From: Hevea brasiliensis
Lineage: Eukaryota > Streptophyta > Magnoliopsida > Malpighiales > Euphorbiaceae
Assembly (NCBI RefSeq): GCF_030052815.1
Contig: NC_079504.1
Location: forward strand, 41,609,041 to 41,673,040
Direction: 5' to 3'
DNA length: 64,000 bases
The notes under the pieces are model-generated. The model did no database searches, was not told the origin of the DNA, and saw only the letters and a list, made by a program, of their open reading frames with translations. Both the position numbers and the translations under genes were made by a program. Position 1 is the first letter of the stretch. The number at the start of each line of letters is the position of its first letter. Shown piece by piece: positions 11,164 through 23,022 of the stretch.

Positions 11164-12748
11164 CACTACAAGAAATTAAAAAAATAGCTATGAAAATTAC
11201 CGATTAAATATGTCTATATTTCGTTGATAATTAGGATTACCAATAAATTATTGATGAAATTTTTTCGTTCACAAATTTTAGTGCAAGTAATTTTTACCAA
11301 TAAAAAAGTAGTGTCGCTAAATTTACTAACAAACTATTTCATAGATAAATTAAGATTTTTTTTAGATAATTTCATGCTAGATCGTATACTAATAAATTAC
11401 CAACTATTTACTAATAACACATTTTATTGGTACTAATCGACGACAACAAATTATCATAGGTAATTACTGATAACAATAAGTTGTCGAAGGTAATTACAAA
11501 CAATAACTTTTCGTAGTTAATTTTTATTTTATATTTTTAATTTAATTTTTAATTTTTTTAATTTTAAATTTAATCTAACTTTTAAATTTAATTTAATTTT
11601 TAAATTTAATTTTAATTTTCATTTACTTTAATTTTTAATTTATTTTTACTTTTTCAAAATTTTTATTATTTTTAAATTAAATATTAAATATTTTAATTTA
11701 AATGTAAAATTATATTTTAATTTTTTAAGATTTAAATGACTTAAAAAAAATAATAACTAGTGGGGCCTAAGTAGGTCCCACATATTATCTATGCAACAAT
11801 TGCCATATATTGGGGACTAGTTTTTCTTTTATGGATAAACTAATTCTTCTCTGTATATTCACAAATAATGTGAAAATTGTATATTTTTTGTGATTTATTA
11901 ACGAATTATTGGATAGATATTTATTGGTAATTACCGACGAAATATTTTTATCGCTAAAATATTTTAAACTTTTATAAATTTTTTCTATTTTCTTCTTAAT
12001 ATTATCGACTAAATATGGTTGTTAGTAATTACCAATAAAAAATTATCATAAGTAATTTATTTTAAAAGTTTTATTTTTTATTTTCTTTTTAATATTATCG
12101 ATCAAAAACAAGTTCATTGATAATTGCCAATAAAAAATTTTTGTGGGTAATTTATTTTAATTTTTTTTATTTTCTTTTAATATTACTAACTAAATGCAGT
12201 TCGTTAGTAATTATTAATGAAAAATTTTTATAGGTAAAAGTTTTAAAGCTTTTTTAGATTTTTTTTGTTTTTTTTTCAAATATTACTGATTAATTACAGT
12301 TCATCGGTGATTACTGATAAAATTTTTTTGTAAGTAATTTATTTTAAAATTTTATTTTTTTATTTTCTTCTTAATATTATCCACAAAAAATGAGTTTGTT
12401 GATAATTACCGATGAAAAATTTTCATAGTTAAAATTTTTCAAGTTTTGAATTTTTTTTAATTTTCTTTTTAATATTATTAACAAAATATGAGTTAGTGGT
12501 AATTACCGATAAATCTTTTTGTTAGTATTTTTTTTTATTTGATCGCTAATTTTATTATCAATATTAGGCACCACTTTTACTTTCAAAATTACATCATCAG
12601 TAAATTGTTCGTCGGTAATCAATTAGTAATTTTATCGATACAAATTTGTTTAAATTTTATTTTTTTTTTGTTAGTAAATCATCGATAAATTACCAATAAA
12701 ATTCGATGGTTAGTAATTTTTTAGTTATTTTTCAAATTTCTTATAGTA
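11164..12748. mobile_element. Non-autonomous CACTA-type (En/Spm) element
   Basis: The left terminus CACTACAAGAAATT is the canonical plant CACTA end. The right terminus, read inverted, is TACTATAAGAAATTT, differing at two of the first 13 positions. Both ends are flanked by the same 3-bp sequence TAA (11161-11163 and 12749-12751), the expected CACTA target duplication. The interior is filled with diverged copies of TAATTACCGATAAA-like words in both orientations, consistent with subterminal transposase-binding repeats. There is no transposase ORF, so it would depend on an autonomous partner. Confidence 0.8.
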
Positions 12749-12751
12749 TAA

Positions 12752-13740
12752 TAAGTAATTTCATTTTACAATTTGATTTATTCATACAATCTCTTATTTA
12801 ATTAAGAAATCACATATTAAGATTCTAATTAATCAATTAATCTTTCATTGTAAATTTATATTTATAATATTTATATATTATCACATTATATATATATAAT
12901 AATTAAAATTATCTATTTATATATTTTTAGATTTTATATTTTGTATATGATTATATAATAAAGGTAATTACATATATTCACACAGGCCTAGACATTAGGT
13001 AGGGCTTGCAACTTTATGTCCACGCCTCATGTTCATTATTTCAAAAATGATACAAAATTATGCAACTCAGCTTTACCAATTTTTGGATGACCATATATAA
13101 ACGTGCTTAATTGAAATCATTGGGACAATATATTGACCTCTTCATTCTTTTTTTTTTCTTTTTTTAAAAAATATTTCAATCGCATAGTTTCTATAAATTA
13201 TTTCAATTTCATTAGGACATAGTTATTGAATGCAATAGAACGAATAATGACTTTATTGATAAAAAAAAAAAATAGTTATACAGTGTAATAGAAATATTAT
13301 TTTTTATATATATTTAAAACAACTCATCGAAGATACTTAATGAAAATGAGAATAAATTTATTGTTCTTTGCTCATAAATTAAAAAGCAATAAAAATCAAT
13401 TGAAGGGAAAAAAGTTTGACTAATTACCTCCAAAATAAATAAGGGGATTGGAGACCTTTCATGTTACTGGAAATGCATTGATCCACGTTGAATCGACTTG
13501 AGCTAAGAACCATTTATGTAAATTTAATAAAAAATTTAAAATATTTGTATTTATTTTATAATTAAATATATACTTTTTTTTCATTTATTTTTATCTGTTA
13601 TTTTTAAAAGTTATTTTATCTAAAATTATTTATTGTTCTAAGAATATTAATAGGTATTAATTAATTCTTTTCAATTTTATCTCTATCTCTACGAAACACA
13701 ATAACTATTTTTACAATTTTCTAAAACCACTTTATCACCT
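12752..13740. other. AT-rich intergenic spacer
   Basis: No gene or clear repeat is seen. The stretch around 12980-13140 is somewhat less AT-rich and contains a TATATAAA word, but no ORF follows it. Confidence 0.55.
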
Positions 13741-13742
13741 TA

Positions 13743-13883
13743 CTCCCTCTCTTTTAATTAGCAAAATAAAAAATAATTTAATTAAATTAAAAAGTATTTT
13801 ATTATAATTTAAGTGATGTAATTATTTTTATAATCATCATGTAAAAACCTTAAATGATAAATAAAAGTGAAGGGAGGAGGGAG
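13743..13883. mobile_element. Stowaway-like MITE
   Basis: A 141-bp element with inverted ends CTCCCTCTCTTTT and, read inverted, CTCCCTCCTCCCTT, close to the Stowaway (Tc1/mariner) consensus start CTCCCTC. It is flanked on both sides by the dinucleotide TA (13741-13742 and 13884-13885), the expected target duplication. The interior is AT-rich and non-coding. Confidence 0.8.
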
Positions 13884-13885
13884 TA

Positions 13886-15495
13886 ATATATAATATAATA
13901 AATTAAGGAATTGCCCCGATTAATACACGTGATTATTAATAATTTTAATTTATATATTTTTAAATTTTAATATATAAAAATAATATAATATTTTAATTTT
14001 TTTATTAATTATTATATTTTTTATTATTTTTATCTCTCAAATTTTTTAATAAATATTTCATAATATAAATATATAAAATCTATCTATTAAATATACGTAA
14101 TTAATAGATATTAATATATTGTAACTTACTTTATAATAATAATAATAATTTATTATAGTATTAAAAGAGTGACTATTAAATAATTTATAAGTTACATATG
14201 CCAATGAAAATTAATAACTTAATAATAATTTAAAGTAATTAAATAATTAATTTATTCAAAAAAATTAAATAAATAATTAATTAAAATAGAGAAAATTTAA
14301 TTGAAAAAGCTATGTGGTAATATAATAAACAATGCTTTGTGGTAATATCATGAAATAGAATATCACATAACAACATAATCGGAATAAATACCTATTATAT
14401 ATATATTTTTTGTTTTTACTTAGATTCAATATATCATAAATTTAAAATATAAAATATATTATATGACTCATTTATTAAATATATGAATTATATATTTTTA
14501 TTTTAAATATATAATAAATTAAATCTAAATAATTTTTTTTTAATATAATTAGGTGAGATTGTAAGCCATATAAAATTTTTTTCTCTAATATTTGTATTTA
14601 TCCCACCATTAAATATTTAAATGGGATGAGAATTAATTGTCAAGTTGGACATAGGGTGGCCCAAAACATCTATCTATAAGAAATGTAGTCCATTTATTCT
14701 GGACCCTGATGCTGAATAGTGGGCGAGTACAGTTCCCAAATTTGTGACTGCTTTGTGGATAATATCACAGGCAATGCAAGCCCCATCAAGGATAAGCTGT
14801 CAGCTTTATTCAACTTTTAAATAATTGAGATGGGTCAGTCAGGATTGATAATTGCCTTCGCTTGTCATCCTCACATTTCCCATTTTAATGTCTAACCCTA
14901 AACTCAGGTGGGTTAACGGTAAATTATAGATTTTTAAATATGAACAAAAGCATAAAAACAAATTACGCTGCAATCATTTCTATGAGCATAACCCCACGCT
15001 TGCATAACCCTATTCAATATTAGGGGACAAAAATATACATGGATTGTGATGTTAGATCAAGAGTTCCCATTTTTTTTTTTTTTCTTTTCAAATGCTTCAT
15101 TCACATTGTACATTCTCTTTGGCATATTCACCCATTTTCTTGTCATATTATTAATTTTTAGGTCAGGATTGTAATTTTTAGAGTTCTATTTCAAATCCAA
15201 ACTAAATAAATAAAAAAAATAAAATTTAAAATTTAATGATAATAATTAATTAAAAATAAAATCAGATTGAACAAAATAATAATTTGATTATGTTTAATTA
15301 ACTGAATCAAGTAATAATTGATGAATTATATAGTAAAGGGTAGTCATTTTCTTTTTTTATTATAAAGGTTAATAGAGAATCTAATTATTTTAGATTAAAT
15401 AAACATTTTTTAAGGGCATTTATCTTTTAATCAAGACTAGATTTATCTTTATAGTTGTTACTTTACTTTTACCAGTTTGTCGATTTAAAAAATAT
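13886..15495. other. Intergenic spacer
   Basis: Mostly A/T-rich with poly-A/T runs. The segment 14640-14900 has near-normal base composition and reads like an upstream or relic genic region, but I found no convincing ORF, splice pattern or RNA gene in it. Confidence 0.5.
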
Positions 15496-15500
15496 AAATA

Positions 15501-15714
15501 TATTGGAAAAGATATTTGTTACCCTTTATGTAATTATCTTTACCTAAATTAGCTGCTGTATAAATATAGTAATAAGCTTTATATTAGCCTATAATAAGGG
15601 AGTAGTTAGTGCTGTAAATGTATTGATTAGTGCAGTCTCTGTGTATAAATTATGTACATCACGTTTGAAGAATATACACAATTTTCTTTCCTATCATTTC
15701 TATCTTATTTGACA
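15501..15714 (+). repeat. 5' LTR of the Copia element
   Basis: Begins TATTGGAAAAGATATTTG and ends CTTATTTGACA immediately before the primer-binding site. Short (214 bp) as in many plant Copia lineages. The 3' LTR at 20085-20298 shows no visible difference. Confidence 0.95.
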
Positions 15715-15726
15715 TGGTATCAGAGC
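15715..15726 (+). other. Copia primer-binding site (initiator tRNA-Met)
   Basis: TGGTATCAGAGC follows the LTR directly. It is complementary to the 3' end of plant initiator tRNA-Met, the usual primer for Copia minus-strand DNA synthesis. It is not a tRNA gene. Confidence 0.95.
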
Positions 15727-15779
15727 GCCGATCTTGGTACTCTGTATAAAATTGTTCACCTTCTTCCGCTCGTTTTTCA

Positions 15780-16869
15780 ATGTCAAAAGAAGTTTCAGAC
15801 CAATCCAAATCAGACATTATGGATCCATCACATCCATATTACATCCACCATTCTGATCAACCAGGACACTTGTTGGTTCCAACTAAGTTAAACGGAACAA
15901 ATTATCAATCCTTGTATAAAAGTATGACGCACTCATTGCCAAGAAAAATTGGGTTTCATTGATGGATCTATCAAAATGCCATCATCCACGAATGACCAAC
16001 CGAATTTGAAAAATGGAACCAATGTAACAAAGATGATACTCTCATGGATATCTCATTCATCGAACTCGATATAGCATCCGCCTCATGAATGCCGAGACAC
16101 CAAACAAGTGTGGGATGATCTTCGGATCGCTTTTCTCGTAAGAATGTCGCTTTATTCCAAATCCAAAAGCAATAGCAACAATCACTCGGTACAATGTCCG
16201 TGGCACCTACTACATCAAAATCAAAGCTTTGTGGGATGAATTAGAGATTCATCGACACGATGACTTGCAATCGCACCAATGATCACTGCATCGAAAGAGA
16301 GGAGGATAAATTGATGCAATTTCTCATGGGGCTCAATGATCCTTACAAGATTGTGAGATCCAACATATTCGATGAAACCATTACCCAACGCTCAAGCATA
16401 CTCCATGATCATTCAAGAAGAAACCCAAAGAACAGATTGGTCCAAGCATCACCGAGAATTTCTCTCAGTAGCATTGCTCAGAGTCGGTCACCACACAAAA
16501 AGGTGCTAAATAAAAATTTTGTGAACACTGCAAATTGTCAGGCCATAATAATGATGAGTGTCTCAAGTTAAAATATCATTGCAAATTTTGTGACAATAGT
16601 GGGCACACAGAAGATCGTTGTCGACTCAAAAAGGCTAACCAAAATGCTAGATCCATACAATCTAGCAACAATCGAACTGGGGGACGTTCAGCCAATGCTG
16701 TTGAAACAACAATTGGGGGCAAAACCAGAACGGAAAGCTCCGGATTTCCATTTAATTTTACAAATGAACAATTGCAAAAATTAGCATGTGCTTTGACGAT
16801 GATTAATCAAAATAAAAATTTTGGCAATGGAGATATATTCGCTAATGCGCAGTATAATCTCTCCATTTA
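15780..16869 (+). pseudogene. Copia gag (frameshifted)
   Basis: Capsid/nucleocapsid part of the polyprotein, which would package the element RNA. From ATG at 15780 the frame reads PSHPYYIHHSDQPGHLLVP and LNGTNYQSLYKSM, matching the N-terminus of copia-type gag. It breaks near 15960 and continues in other frames (the ORF from 16260, then that from 16535). Near the end, CKFCDNSGHTEDRC is a CX2CX4HX4C zinc knuckle. At least three frame changes occur, so no intact Gag can be made from this reading of the sequence. Confidence 0.85.
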
Positions 16870-17115
16870 ATGCTTTTTCAAATTCAGTTGTTAAGCCTTG
16901 GATTCTGGACAGCGGGGCTACTGATCATATCACCTCTGATCCTTCTCTTCTCACACAAATTCAGCTTCCTTCTGTTCCTCTTGTTAATTTGCCGACTGGT
17001 GCCACTGCCAACATTACACATACTGGCACAATGTCTTTTAATTCTCAACTAGTTTTAAAAAATGTGTTGTGTGTTCCCTCATTCAAATTGAATCTAATGT
17101 CCACAAGAAATCACT
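16870..17115 (+). pseudogene. Copia aspartic protease
   Basis: The frame contains WILDSGATDHIT, the retroviral-type protease active site (D-S-G), followed by the conserved downstream pattern LKNVLCVPSFKLNLMS. This enzyme would cleave the Gag-Pol polyprotein. A frameshift at about 17100 (STRNH then stop) separates it from the pre-integrase region, which continues in another frame as CVLQDLATGKMIG from about 17155. Confidence 0.85.
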
Positions 17116-18582
17116 AATGCACTCAATTGTTGTGTTATTCTTTTTCCAAATTTCTGTGTTTTACAGGACCTGGCTACGGGGAAGATGATTGGCTCGGGTA
17201 GACAGAATGGCGGACTCTACTACATACATCCTTCAACCCTTTTACCAGCTGCATATCACACATCTCAGTCTTCTTATCTATGGCATTTGCGAATGGGTCA
17301 CCCATCCTCATCACGACTTGCACCCATTCTATCTTTTTTAAAACTTTCCAGCAATATTGATAATAAATGTAACACTTGTCCTTTAGCAAAGCAGACTCGT
17401 CTGCCCTTTCCTACAAGTTCTATATCTACAAAAAGTTCTTTTGAAATCTTACATTGTGATGTTTGGGGACCACATAAAGTCCCTACACATTCAGGGGCGA
17501 GATTTTTCCTTAGCATTGTCGATGACTACACTCGTTGTTCTTGGGTCTTTTTAATGCACAATAAATCTGAAACAACATCTTTGTTACAACGATTTGTGGT
17601 TTTTGTTCAAAATCAATTTCATAAATCAATTAAAATACTTCGTACAGACAATGGTACTGAGTTTCTTCCCATAATTTCTTTTCTACAAAAAAATGGTATT
17701 GAGTTTCAAAATACATGTGTCTATACTCCGCAGCAGAACGGAGTCGTTGAACGAAAACATCGTCACATCTTAAATGTTGCTCGCTCCTTACTTTTTCAAT
17801 CAAATGTGCCACTTCATTTTTGGGGAGAATGTGTTTTAACAGCCGTATATTTAATCAATCGGCTTCCTTCACCCTTACTCTCTAATCAGTCCCCTTATGA
17901 AAAATTATACCAAAAGCCACCTCCTCTTCAACATCTCCGTGTGTTTGGGTGTGAGTGCTATGCCACTATTGTCCAACCTAAGCAAAAATTTTCTCCCCGA
18001 GCTACACATTGTGTTTTTCTTGGCTACCCACATCATCAAAAGGGATATAAATTACTTGATCTTGTCTCTAATCAAATTATTATCAGCCGAGATGTTACCT
18101 TTAATGAGAATATCTTCCCATTCATGACTTCTGAATTACATTCCTCTTCTAGAACTGATTCACCATTATCCTCACCTCCACCATTATTGCCAAATCTTGC
18201 CATAGATCCTGCCACCTTACCAAAAATAAATTCTGATCCTTCCTCAACAAATTTAGATGATACCTTCCATAATAATATCGATTCCTCCATTCACAGTCCA
18301 TCACCAAATCCTTCTGCACCTATCGAAACCCAGCCACTCATTGATCAACCCAATATATCACCACCTGATCCTCCACGCCGTTCCACTCGAGATAAACATC
18401 CTCCTGCATGGCATGATTCTTACATTCTGTCTACTCAAACCAATGATCCTACCGGTAAAAGGGTTTCACAAACAGGTACAAGGTATCCACTCTCATCTTT
18501 CCTTTCTTTTAATCGTTTCTCTTCTTCTCATAAACATTTTCTGGCAAGCATTTCTACTCATACTGGAACCACGGACATATGA
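17116..18582 (+). pseudogene. Copia integrase
   Basis: This is the longest open stretch of the element, open from 17185 to 18582. It contains the GAG-pre-integrase motif (LWHLRMGHPS) and CNTCPLAKQ of the zinc domain. The catalytic core shows the acidic triad in HCDVWGP, RTDNGTEF and NGVVERKHR (D, D, E). FWGECVLTAVYLINRLPS and a Ser/Pro-rich linker ending PRRSTRDKHPPAWH follow, as usual before RT. Integrase joins the cDNA to host DNA. The core looks complete; the frame then stops at 18580-18582, in front of RT. Confidence 0.9.
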
Positions 18583-18596
18583 TCGGGCCATGGTCA

Positions 18597-19436
18597 TCCC
18601 CAATGGGAGAAGGCTATGACTGCTGAACTTGAAGCATTAGAACGGAATCACACTTGGTCATTGGTTCCTTTACCTCATGGTATTAAGCCTATTGGATGTC
18701 GTTGGGTTTATAAAATTAAATATAATTCTGATGGAACTATTGAACGCTATAAAGCTCGATTAGTCGCTAAGGGCTATACACAGGTTGAAGGGATCGACAT
18801 AAGGAAACCTTTTCCCCAACCGCTAAGCTCACCACTTTGAGATGTCTTTTGATTCTTCTACGCTAAACCGGTTTACCTATCAATTAGATGTGCGTAATGC
18901 ATTTTTACATGGTAAATTAAATGAAGTGGTATATATGCAACCGCCACCGGATTGCGCTGTGGGGAGAACACGGTGTCGGCTTCATAAGTCCTCTACGGTT
19001 TAAAGCAGGCCTCCGTAAATTGGTTCTCTACATTATCCAATGTTCTATAAGAAGGCGGCTATACACGTCTAAAGTCGACTATTCCTTATTCACCAAAGTT
19101 AATGCATCATCTATTATTATTCTCATATATGTTGATGACATATTATTGATGTGGAATGATGAGCAGAAATTAATCGCCTCAAATCATATTTACTTCAAAG
19201 CACTTTCATATCAAGGATTTGGGCGACCTCAAATATTTTTGGGGATTGAGTTTTCCGTTCCAATCAAGGCATTTTTATGTCACAGAAAATATGCCTTGGA
19301 TGTGCTACACGACGCAGTACACACAGGAGCTAAACCGGAGAAGTTTCCGATGGAACAAAATTGCAAATTGGATCTTGATGACAAGGAAAAATTACACGAT
19401 GCTACCAAATATAGAAGGTTAGTTGGCGATTAATTT
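18597..19436 (+). pseudogene. Copia reverse transcriptase
   Basis: The N-terminal RT motifs [30 protein letters not shown] and [14 protein letters not shown] are in frame from about 18616. The frame then breaks near 18790. LDVRNAFLHGK-like and VYMQPPP-like words occur in shifted frames around 18880-18950. The polymerase active site ILIYVDDILL is in the ORF starting at 18921. Multiple small indels have scrambled the middle of the domain. The role in the intact element is copying RNA into cDNA. Confidence 0.85.
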
Positions 19437-19444
19437 ATCTAATC

Positions 19445-20077
19445 GTGACTAGACCGGACATTGTTTATTCAGTTCGTGTGTTGAGCCAATTTAAGCATGA
19501 GCCATGTAAATCTCATTGGAATGCGGCAATTCGTGTCCTCAAATATGTGAAAGGAAATCCTGGTCATGGATTATTTTTGCCATCTAATAATAATTTGCAA
19601 TTAAAAGCATTTTGTGACTCGATTGGGAGGTTGCCGAACAACTCAAGATTGGTATCAGGATATTGTATTTTCCTTGGTCCTTCTCTCATATCTTGGAAAT
19701 CAAAAAAACAGACAAATGTTTCTAGATCATCTGCTGAGGCAGAATACCGAGCAATGGCGAATACTTGTTTGGAGCTAACTTGGTTAAGGTATATCCTTCA
19801 TGATTTAAGAGTATCACAAGTAGGTCCTTCGCCACTTTACTGTGATAATCAAGCAGCACTTCACATTGCTGCAAATCCAGTGTTTCATGAGAGGACAAAG
19901 CATATTGAGATAGACTGCCACATTGTTCGAGAAAAAATGATGTCAGGAATTATTCGTCCGGCGTATGTTTCAACTAAGATGCAATTGGCAGATATTTTTA
20001 CTAAGCCCTTAGGCAAAGAAACCTTTGAATTTTTACGCAGCAAGTTGGGAGTGTTAGATCTCCACTTACCAACTTGA
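19445..20077 (+). pseudogene. Copia RNase H
   Basis: The frame starts TRPDIVYSVRVLSQF, continues through AAIRVLKYVKG and SRSSAEAEYRAMA, then YCDNQAALHIA and ADIFTKPLG, and stops at 20075-20077. These are the conserved RNase H blocks at the C-terminus of Copia Pol; the E in AEAEYRA and the D in YCDNQA are catalytic positions. The block after AFCDS (GRLPNNSRLVSGYC) is shortened relative to the family pattern, suggesting small deletions near 19620-19650. Confidence 0.9.
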
Positions 20078-20084
20078 GGGGGAG
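20075..20084 (+). other. Copia polypurine tract
   Basis: TGAGGGGGAG abuts the 3' LTR and overlaps the Pol stop codon. It is the primer site for plus-strand DNA synthesis. Confidence 0.9.
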
Positions 20085-20298
20085 TATTGGAAAAGATATT
20101 TGTTACCCTTTATGTAATTATCTTTACCTAAATTAGCTGCTGTATAAATATAGTAATAAGCTTTATATTAGCCTATAATAAGGGAGTAGTTAGTGCTGTA
20201 AATGTATTGATTAGTGCAGTCTCTGTGTATAAATTATGTACATCACGTTTGAAGAATATACACAATTTTCTTTCCTATCATTTCTATCTTATTTGACA
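20085..20298 (+). repeat. 3' LTR of the Copia element
   Basis: 214 bp starting TATTGGAAAAG and ending TTTGACA, with no visible difference from 15501-15714. It is followed by the target duplication AAATA. Confidence 0.95.
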
Positions 20299-20316
20299 AA
20301 ATAAAGTATAGATTAA

Positions 20317-20634
20317 GTCTCCTTTTGTTTTATAAAAAATAACTTATATATATAAAATATTTTTCATGAAAAATATCTTTTTCAAAAAAATTTTCATGAA
20401 AATATTTTTTATTATTTGATTATAATATTAAATTAATAATATGTGTTTATTTTATATATGTATAAGTATTTTCACATTTTAATAAGATTATCTAAGTTTA
20501 GAAGATGAAAAATAACTTTATTTTTTGAAAAAATGAAGTCATCTTCCTTAAAATTTATTTTTTTAAATGCTTTTGTACTATAAAATTTAAAAAATATTTT
20601 TTAAAAAAATAATTTTTATAAAATAAATGGAGCC
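20317..20634. mobile_element. Possible MITE with GGCTCC(T/A)TTT-type ends
   Basis: The left end GTCTCCTTTTGTTTTATAAA and the inverted right end GGCTCCATTTATTTTATAAA match at most positions, giving inverted repeats of about 25 bp around ~318 bp of AT-rich DNA. No clear 8-bp duplication was found, so the superfamily (hAT-like by its ends) is uncertain. Confidence 0.5.
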
Positions 20635-20639
20635 TAAAA

Positions 20640-21350
20640 CTCATTAGAATACAATATAAAATATATTGAAAAAATTGTCAAATATTATTATGTTTAACTC
20701 TCATCCTTTTTCCACCATTTCATCAAATATTCTCAATACAAAGTCCATCATATCAAGTTTGGTAAATTACAATAATTAAATCCTTGAGAAATAGCAAAAT
20801 TGACAGGTGAATTCCTCATTTGTTTGACTAATAATTTGATCCTAAATTTAAATTTTGTTAACAAATTAGTTCTGATAATCTAAATTGACTGTTGTTAACT
20901 CCGTTAATTATTTTTCAATTTAAAATAATTTGATTTTAAAAATTTTATTTTATTAATAAATTAGTCTTACATCTAAATTTTATATTTAAATAGTTATATA
21001 TTTATAAAATATTAATTTTTTTATACTTATAATTATTTAAATATAAAACCGTAAAAAATAATTCATAACAAATAATATGTTTTACTAAATTTTTAAATTT
21101 TTTACATTATGAACTATAATTTTGCAAAAAAAAAATTTATTTATATTAATATTATTTAATAAATAAATAATTATAAAAAATTTTTTAACATAATTTGCAA
21201 GAAAAATTTTATAAAAAAATTTATTTATATAGAATATAATATAATTTACTTTGACAATATATAATTATACATACACGGCCGTTTAAAGTTATATTTATAA
21301 ATATTTTAAAAAATACATTTTAAATTAAATTTTCATTTAAAATAGTATGG

Positions 21351-21414
<64 letters not shown>

Positions 21415-22039
21415 AAAACAGAGGTAATGGTCCTAACAAAGCCATATCCAACATGAGATTCGATTTAGATATGTAAATATTGATTGGTGCCTGTTAATGA
21501 AAGGTAACTAAACAAATAGTACAATCATTTATCCACTTTTGCACCCATAATACAAGCAATCCACGAGGGAAAAAGTGTGTAATTTTTCCTCTTATATCAA
21601 ATGAAACTTCTTTTTCACTTGCTTTTTATGGTGCCATCTTGTACATAAAACTTAGATGTCTTTAATATAATGTTTAGTAATTTAATTAATTTCATTTTTT
21701 TAAAGAAATTTGTCAAACAAAGAAATGCTGGATTTGACGCAGAATGTGGATGTTGTTGGTGGATATACGTTTGTGTGGTTTTTTCCAATATTTGGTAGCC
21801 TAAGTGCATCTTGTGAACTTGCTAATTATTGTCACTCTCATATCTTATCATTAAGTTTTGATTTTTTTTTTTATAAAAAATAAATACACATACACACAGG
21901 TTCAAGAAAAGCACAAAAATGTATTGGTTGAAAAGTACCTGACCAATCATGGCAAATTGAATCCACAGACCATATGCATATTACACCTCCACTAGAGCAT
22001 CAACTAGCTTGGACATTGGGATTATCGCCAAGCACAGGA
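20640..22039. other. AT-rich intergenic spacer
   Basis: No gene is seen. It contains a long (AT)n tract (listed separately) and otherwise unremarkable AT-rich sequence. Confidence 0.55.
21355..21411. repeat. Long (AT)n microsatellite
   Basis: About 28 uninterrupted AT dinucleotides ending at GTATAAAACA. A tract this long is expected to be length-variable. Confidence 0.95.
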
Positions 22040-22139
22040 TTTTTTTTTTAAGCAAAGACAGATTTTATAGAAAGGATTAAGTGGGTAAGGACCCAAATAC
22101 AACTTGCCACTGATGGCCATAGTTTCAAATAAAAGAAAG

Positions 22140-22861
22140 ATCATAAAGAGTTATTTGAGCTAGGCTATGGGCTGCTCTATTGCAAGAACGCTTGACAAAG
22201 CTGAACATGGCTGAGACATTTGCTTGCTAAGCTTTTGGATGTCCTTGGTGAGTGTATGGATCTCAAAGGAAGGTTGCCGGTCGTTAATGGAATTGATTAG
22301 TATTTGACAGTCCCCTTCAAAAATGGCTTCTTGAAAACCTCTAGCTGGGATGAGGAGAATAGCTTCCCTACGTTTTAAAGCTTCAAGAACTAGTGGTTCC
22401 ACTATATGATGAAAAATCTTCAACCCTGTTTGGCATTGAGTTTCAGAGCCTGAAATTGATTTTCTGAATAAAAACATCATTTTAGATGCTGTTGAGAAAA
22501 ACAGTTTGGAAAAAGCTGTTTTGTTATTTTAGTATTCTTATGACTAAAACTAATCAAATTTAATTTTTAATAATTTTTTAACACTCTCTAACTAGTATAT
22601 TTAAAAAAGTAATTTTCTCAACAGTAGTTTCAACAGCAATGTCAAACAGGCCTTTCATCTCTAATCCACAATTCTACCTTGGAAATCCCGAATGATAATT
22701 ACAATAGCTCCCTTCCCATTTTTACAATATACTGCTGCATCAAAATTAGCCTTGAGTATATTTCTTGCTGGTGGCATCCATGATTGGATGGGGGAAGATG
22801 GAGGCCTCCTTTGAGAGGTGGAAACGATATTAGCATTATTGATCGAATCACCTTCTACCAA
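22140..22861 (-). pseudogene. LINE RNase H domain, split by a MITE
   Basis: The N-terminal part (22861-22661) reads LKANFDAAVYCKNGKGAIV and IIRDFQGRIVD, the first strands of RNase H with its catalytic D. After the MITE the domain resumes (22424-22140) with VLEALKRREAILL and FEGDCQILINSINDR, containing the E and D blocks. The two halves join in the correct order if the insertion is ignored, so the MITE landed in a once continuous domain. Confidence 0.8.
22425..22652. mobile_element. MITE inside the LINE RNase H
   Basis: The left end CCTGTTTGGCATTG and the right end CAATGTCAAACAGG form a 14-bp inverted repeat with one mismatch. Between them lies ~200 bp of AT-rich DNA with no ORF. It precisely interrupts the LINE RNase H reading. 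The GGCCTGTTTGG-type end is common among plant hAT-like MITEs. No exact 8-bp duplication could be fixed, only a diverged one. Confidence 0.65.
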
Positions 22862-23022
22862 GACTGGTGCTGGTTTTGAAACACAAGAGAGTTTTTATAT
22901 TTCCATATATGCCAAAGGATAAAAGCCACAAGTTGAATATGATGGATTCCTTCATCCAGACCTTAAAGAAAGTGAATAATGTCTTCCCAATAATCTATAA
23001 ATGAGACACCATTAATCATAGT

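Larger units (their letters stand above)
15501..20298 (+). mobile_element. Copia LTR retrotransposon, complete ends, broken interior
   Basis: The element is 4798 bp, bounded by two 214-bp LTRs that look identical by eye and by a perfect AAATA duplication (15496-15500 and 20299-20303). Internal order is PBS, gag, protease, integrase, RT, RNase H, polypurine tract, with integrase before RT as in Copia. Most domains are recognisable but split among frames by small indels. The LTRs begin TATTGG rather than the usual TGTTGG. Identical LTRs imply a recent insertion, which contrasts with the damaged coding region. Confidence 0.95.

Noticed and set aside
14640..14900. Host gene exon in a less AT-rich stretch
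   Set aside because: No open frame beyond a few dozen codons, no splice pattern and no recognisable protein words on either strand.
15715..15726. tRNA gene suggested by TGGTATCAGAGC
   Set aside because: Only the primer-binding complement of the tRNA 3' end is present, right after the LTR; no cloverleaf surrounds it.
17174..17812. Minus-strand ORFs over the Copia integrase
   Set aside because: They are antisense shadows of the open integrase frame with no recognisable content.
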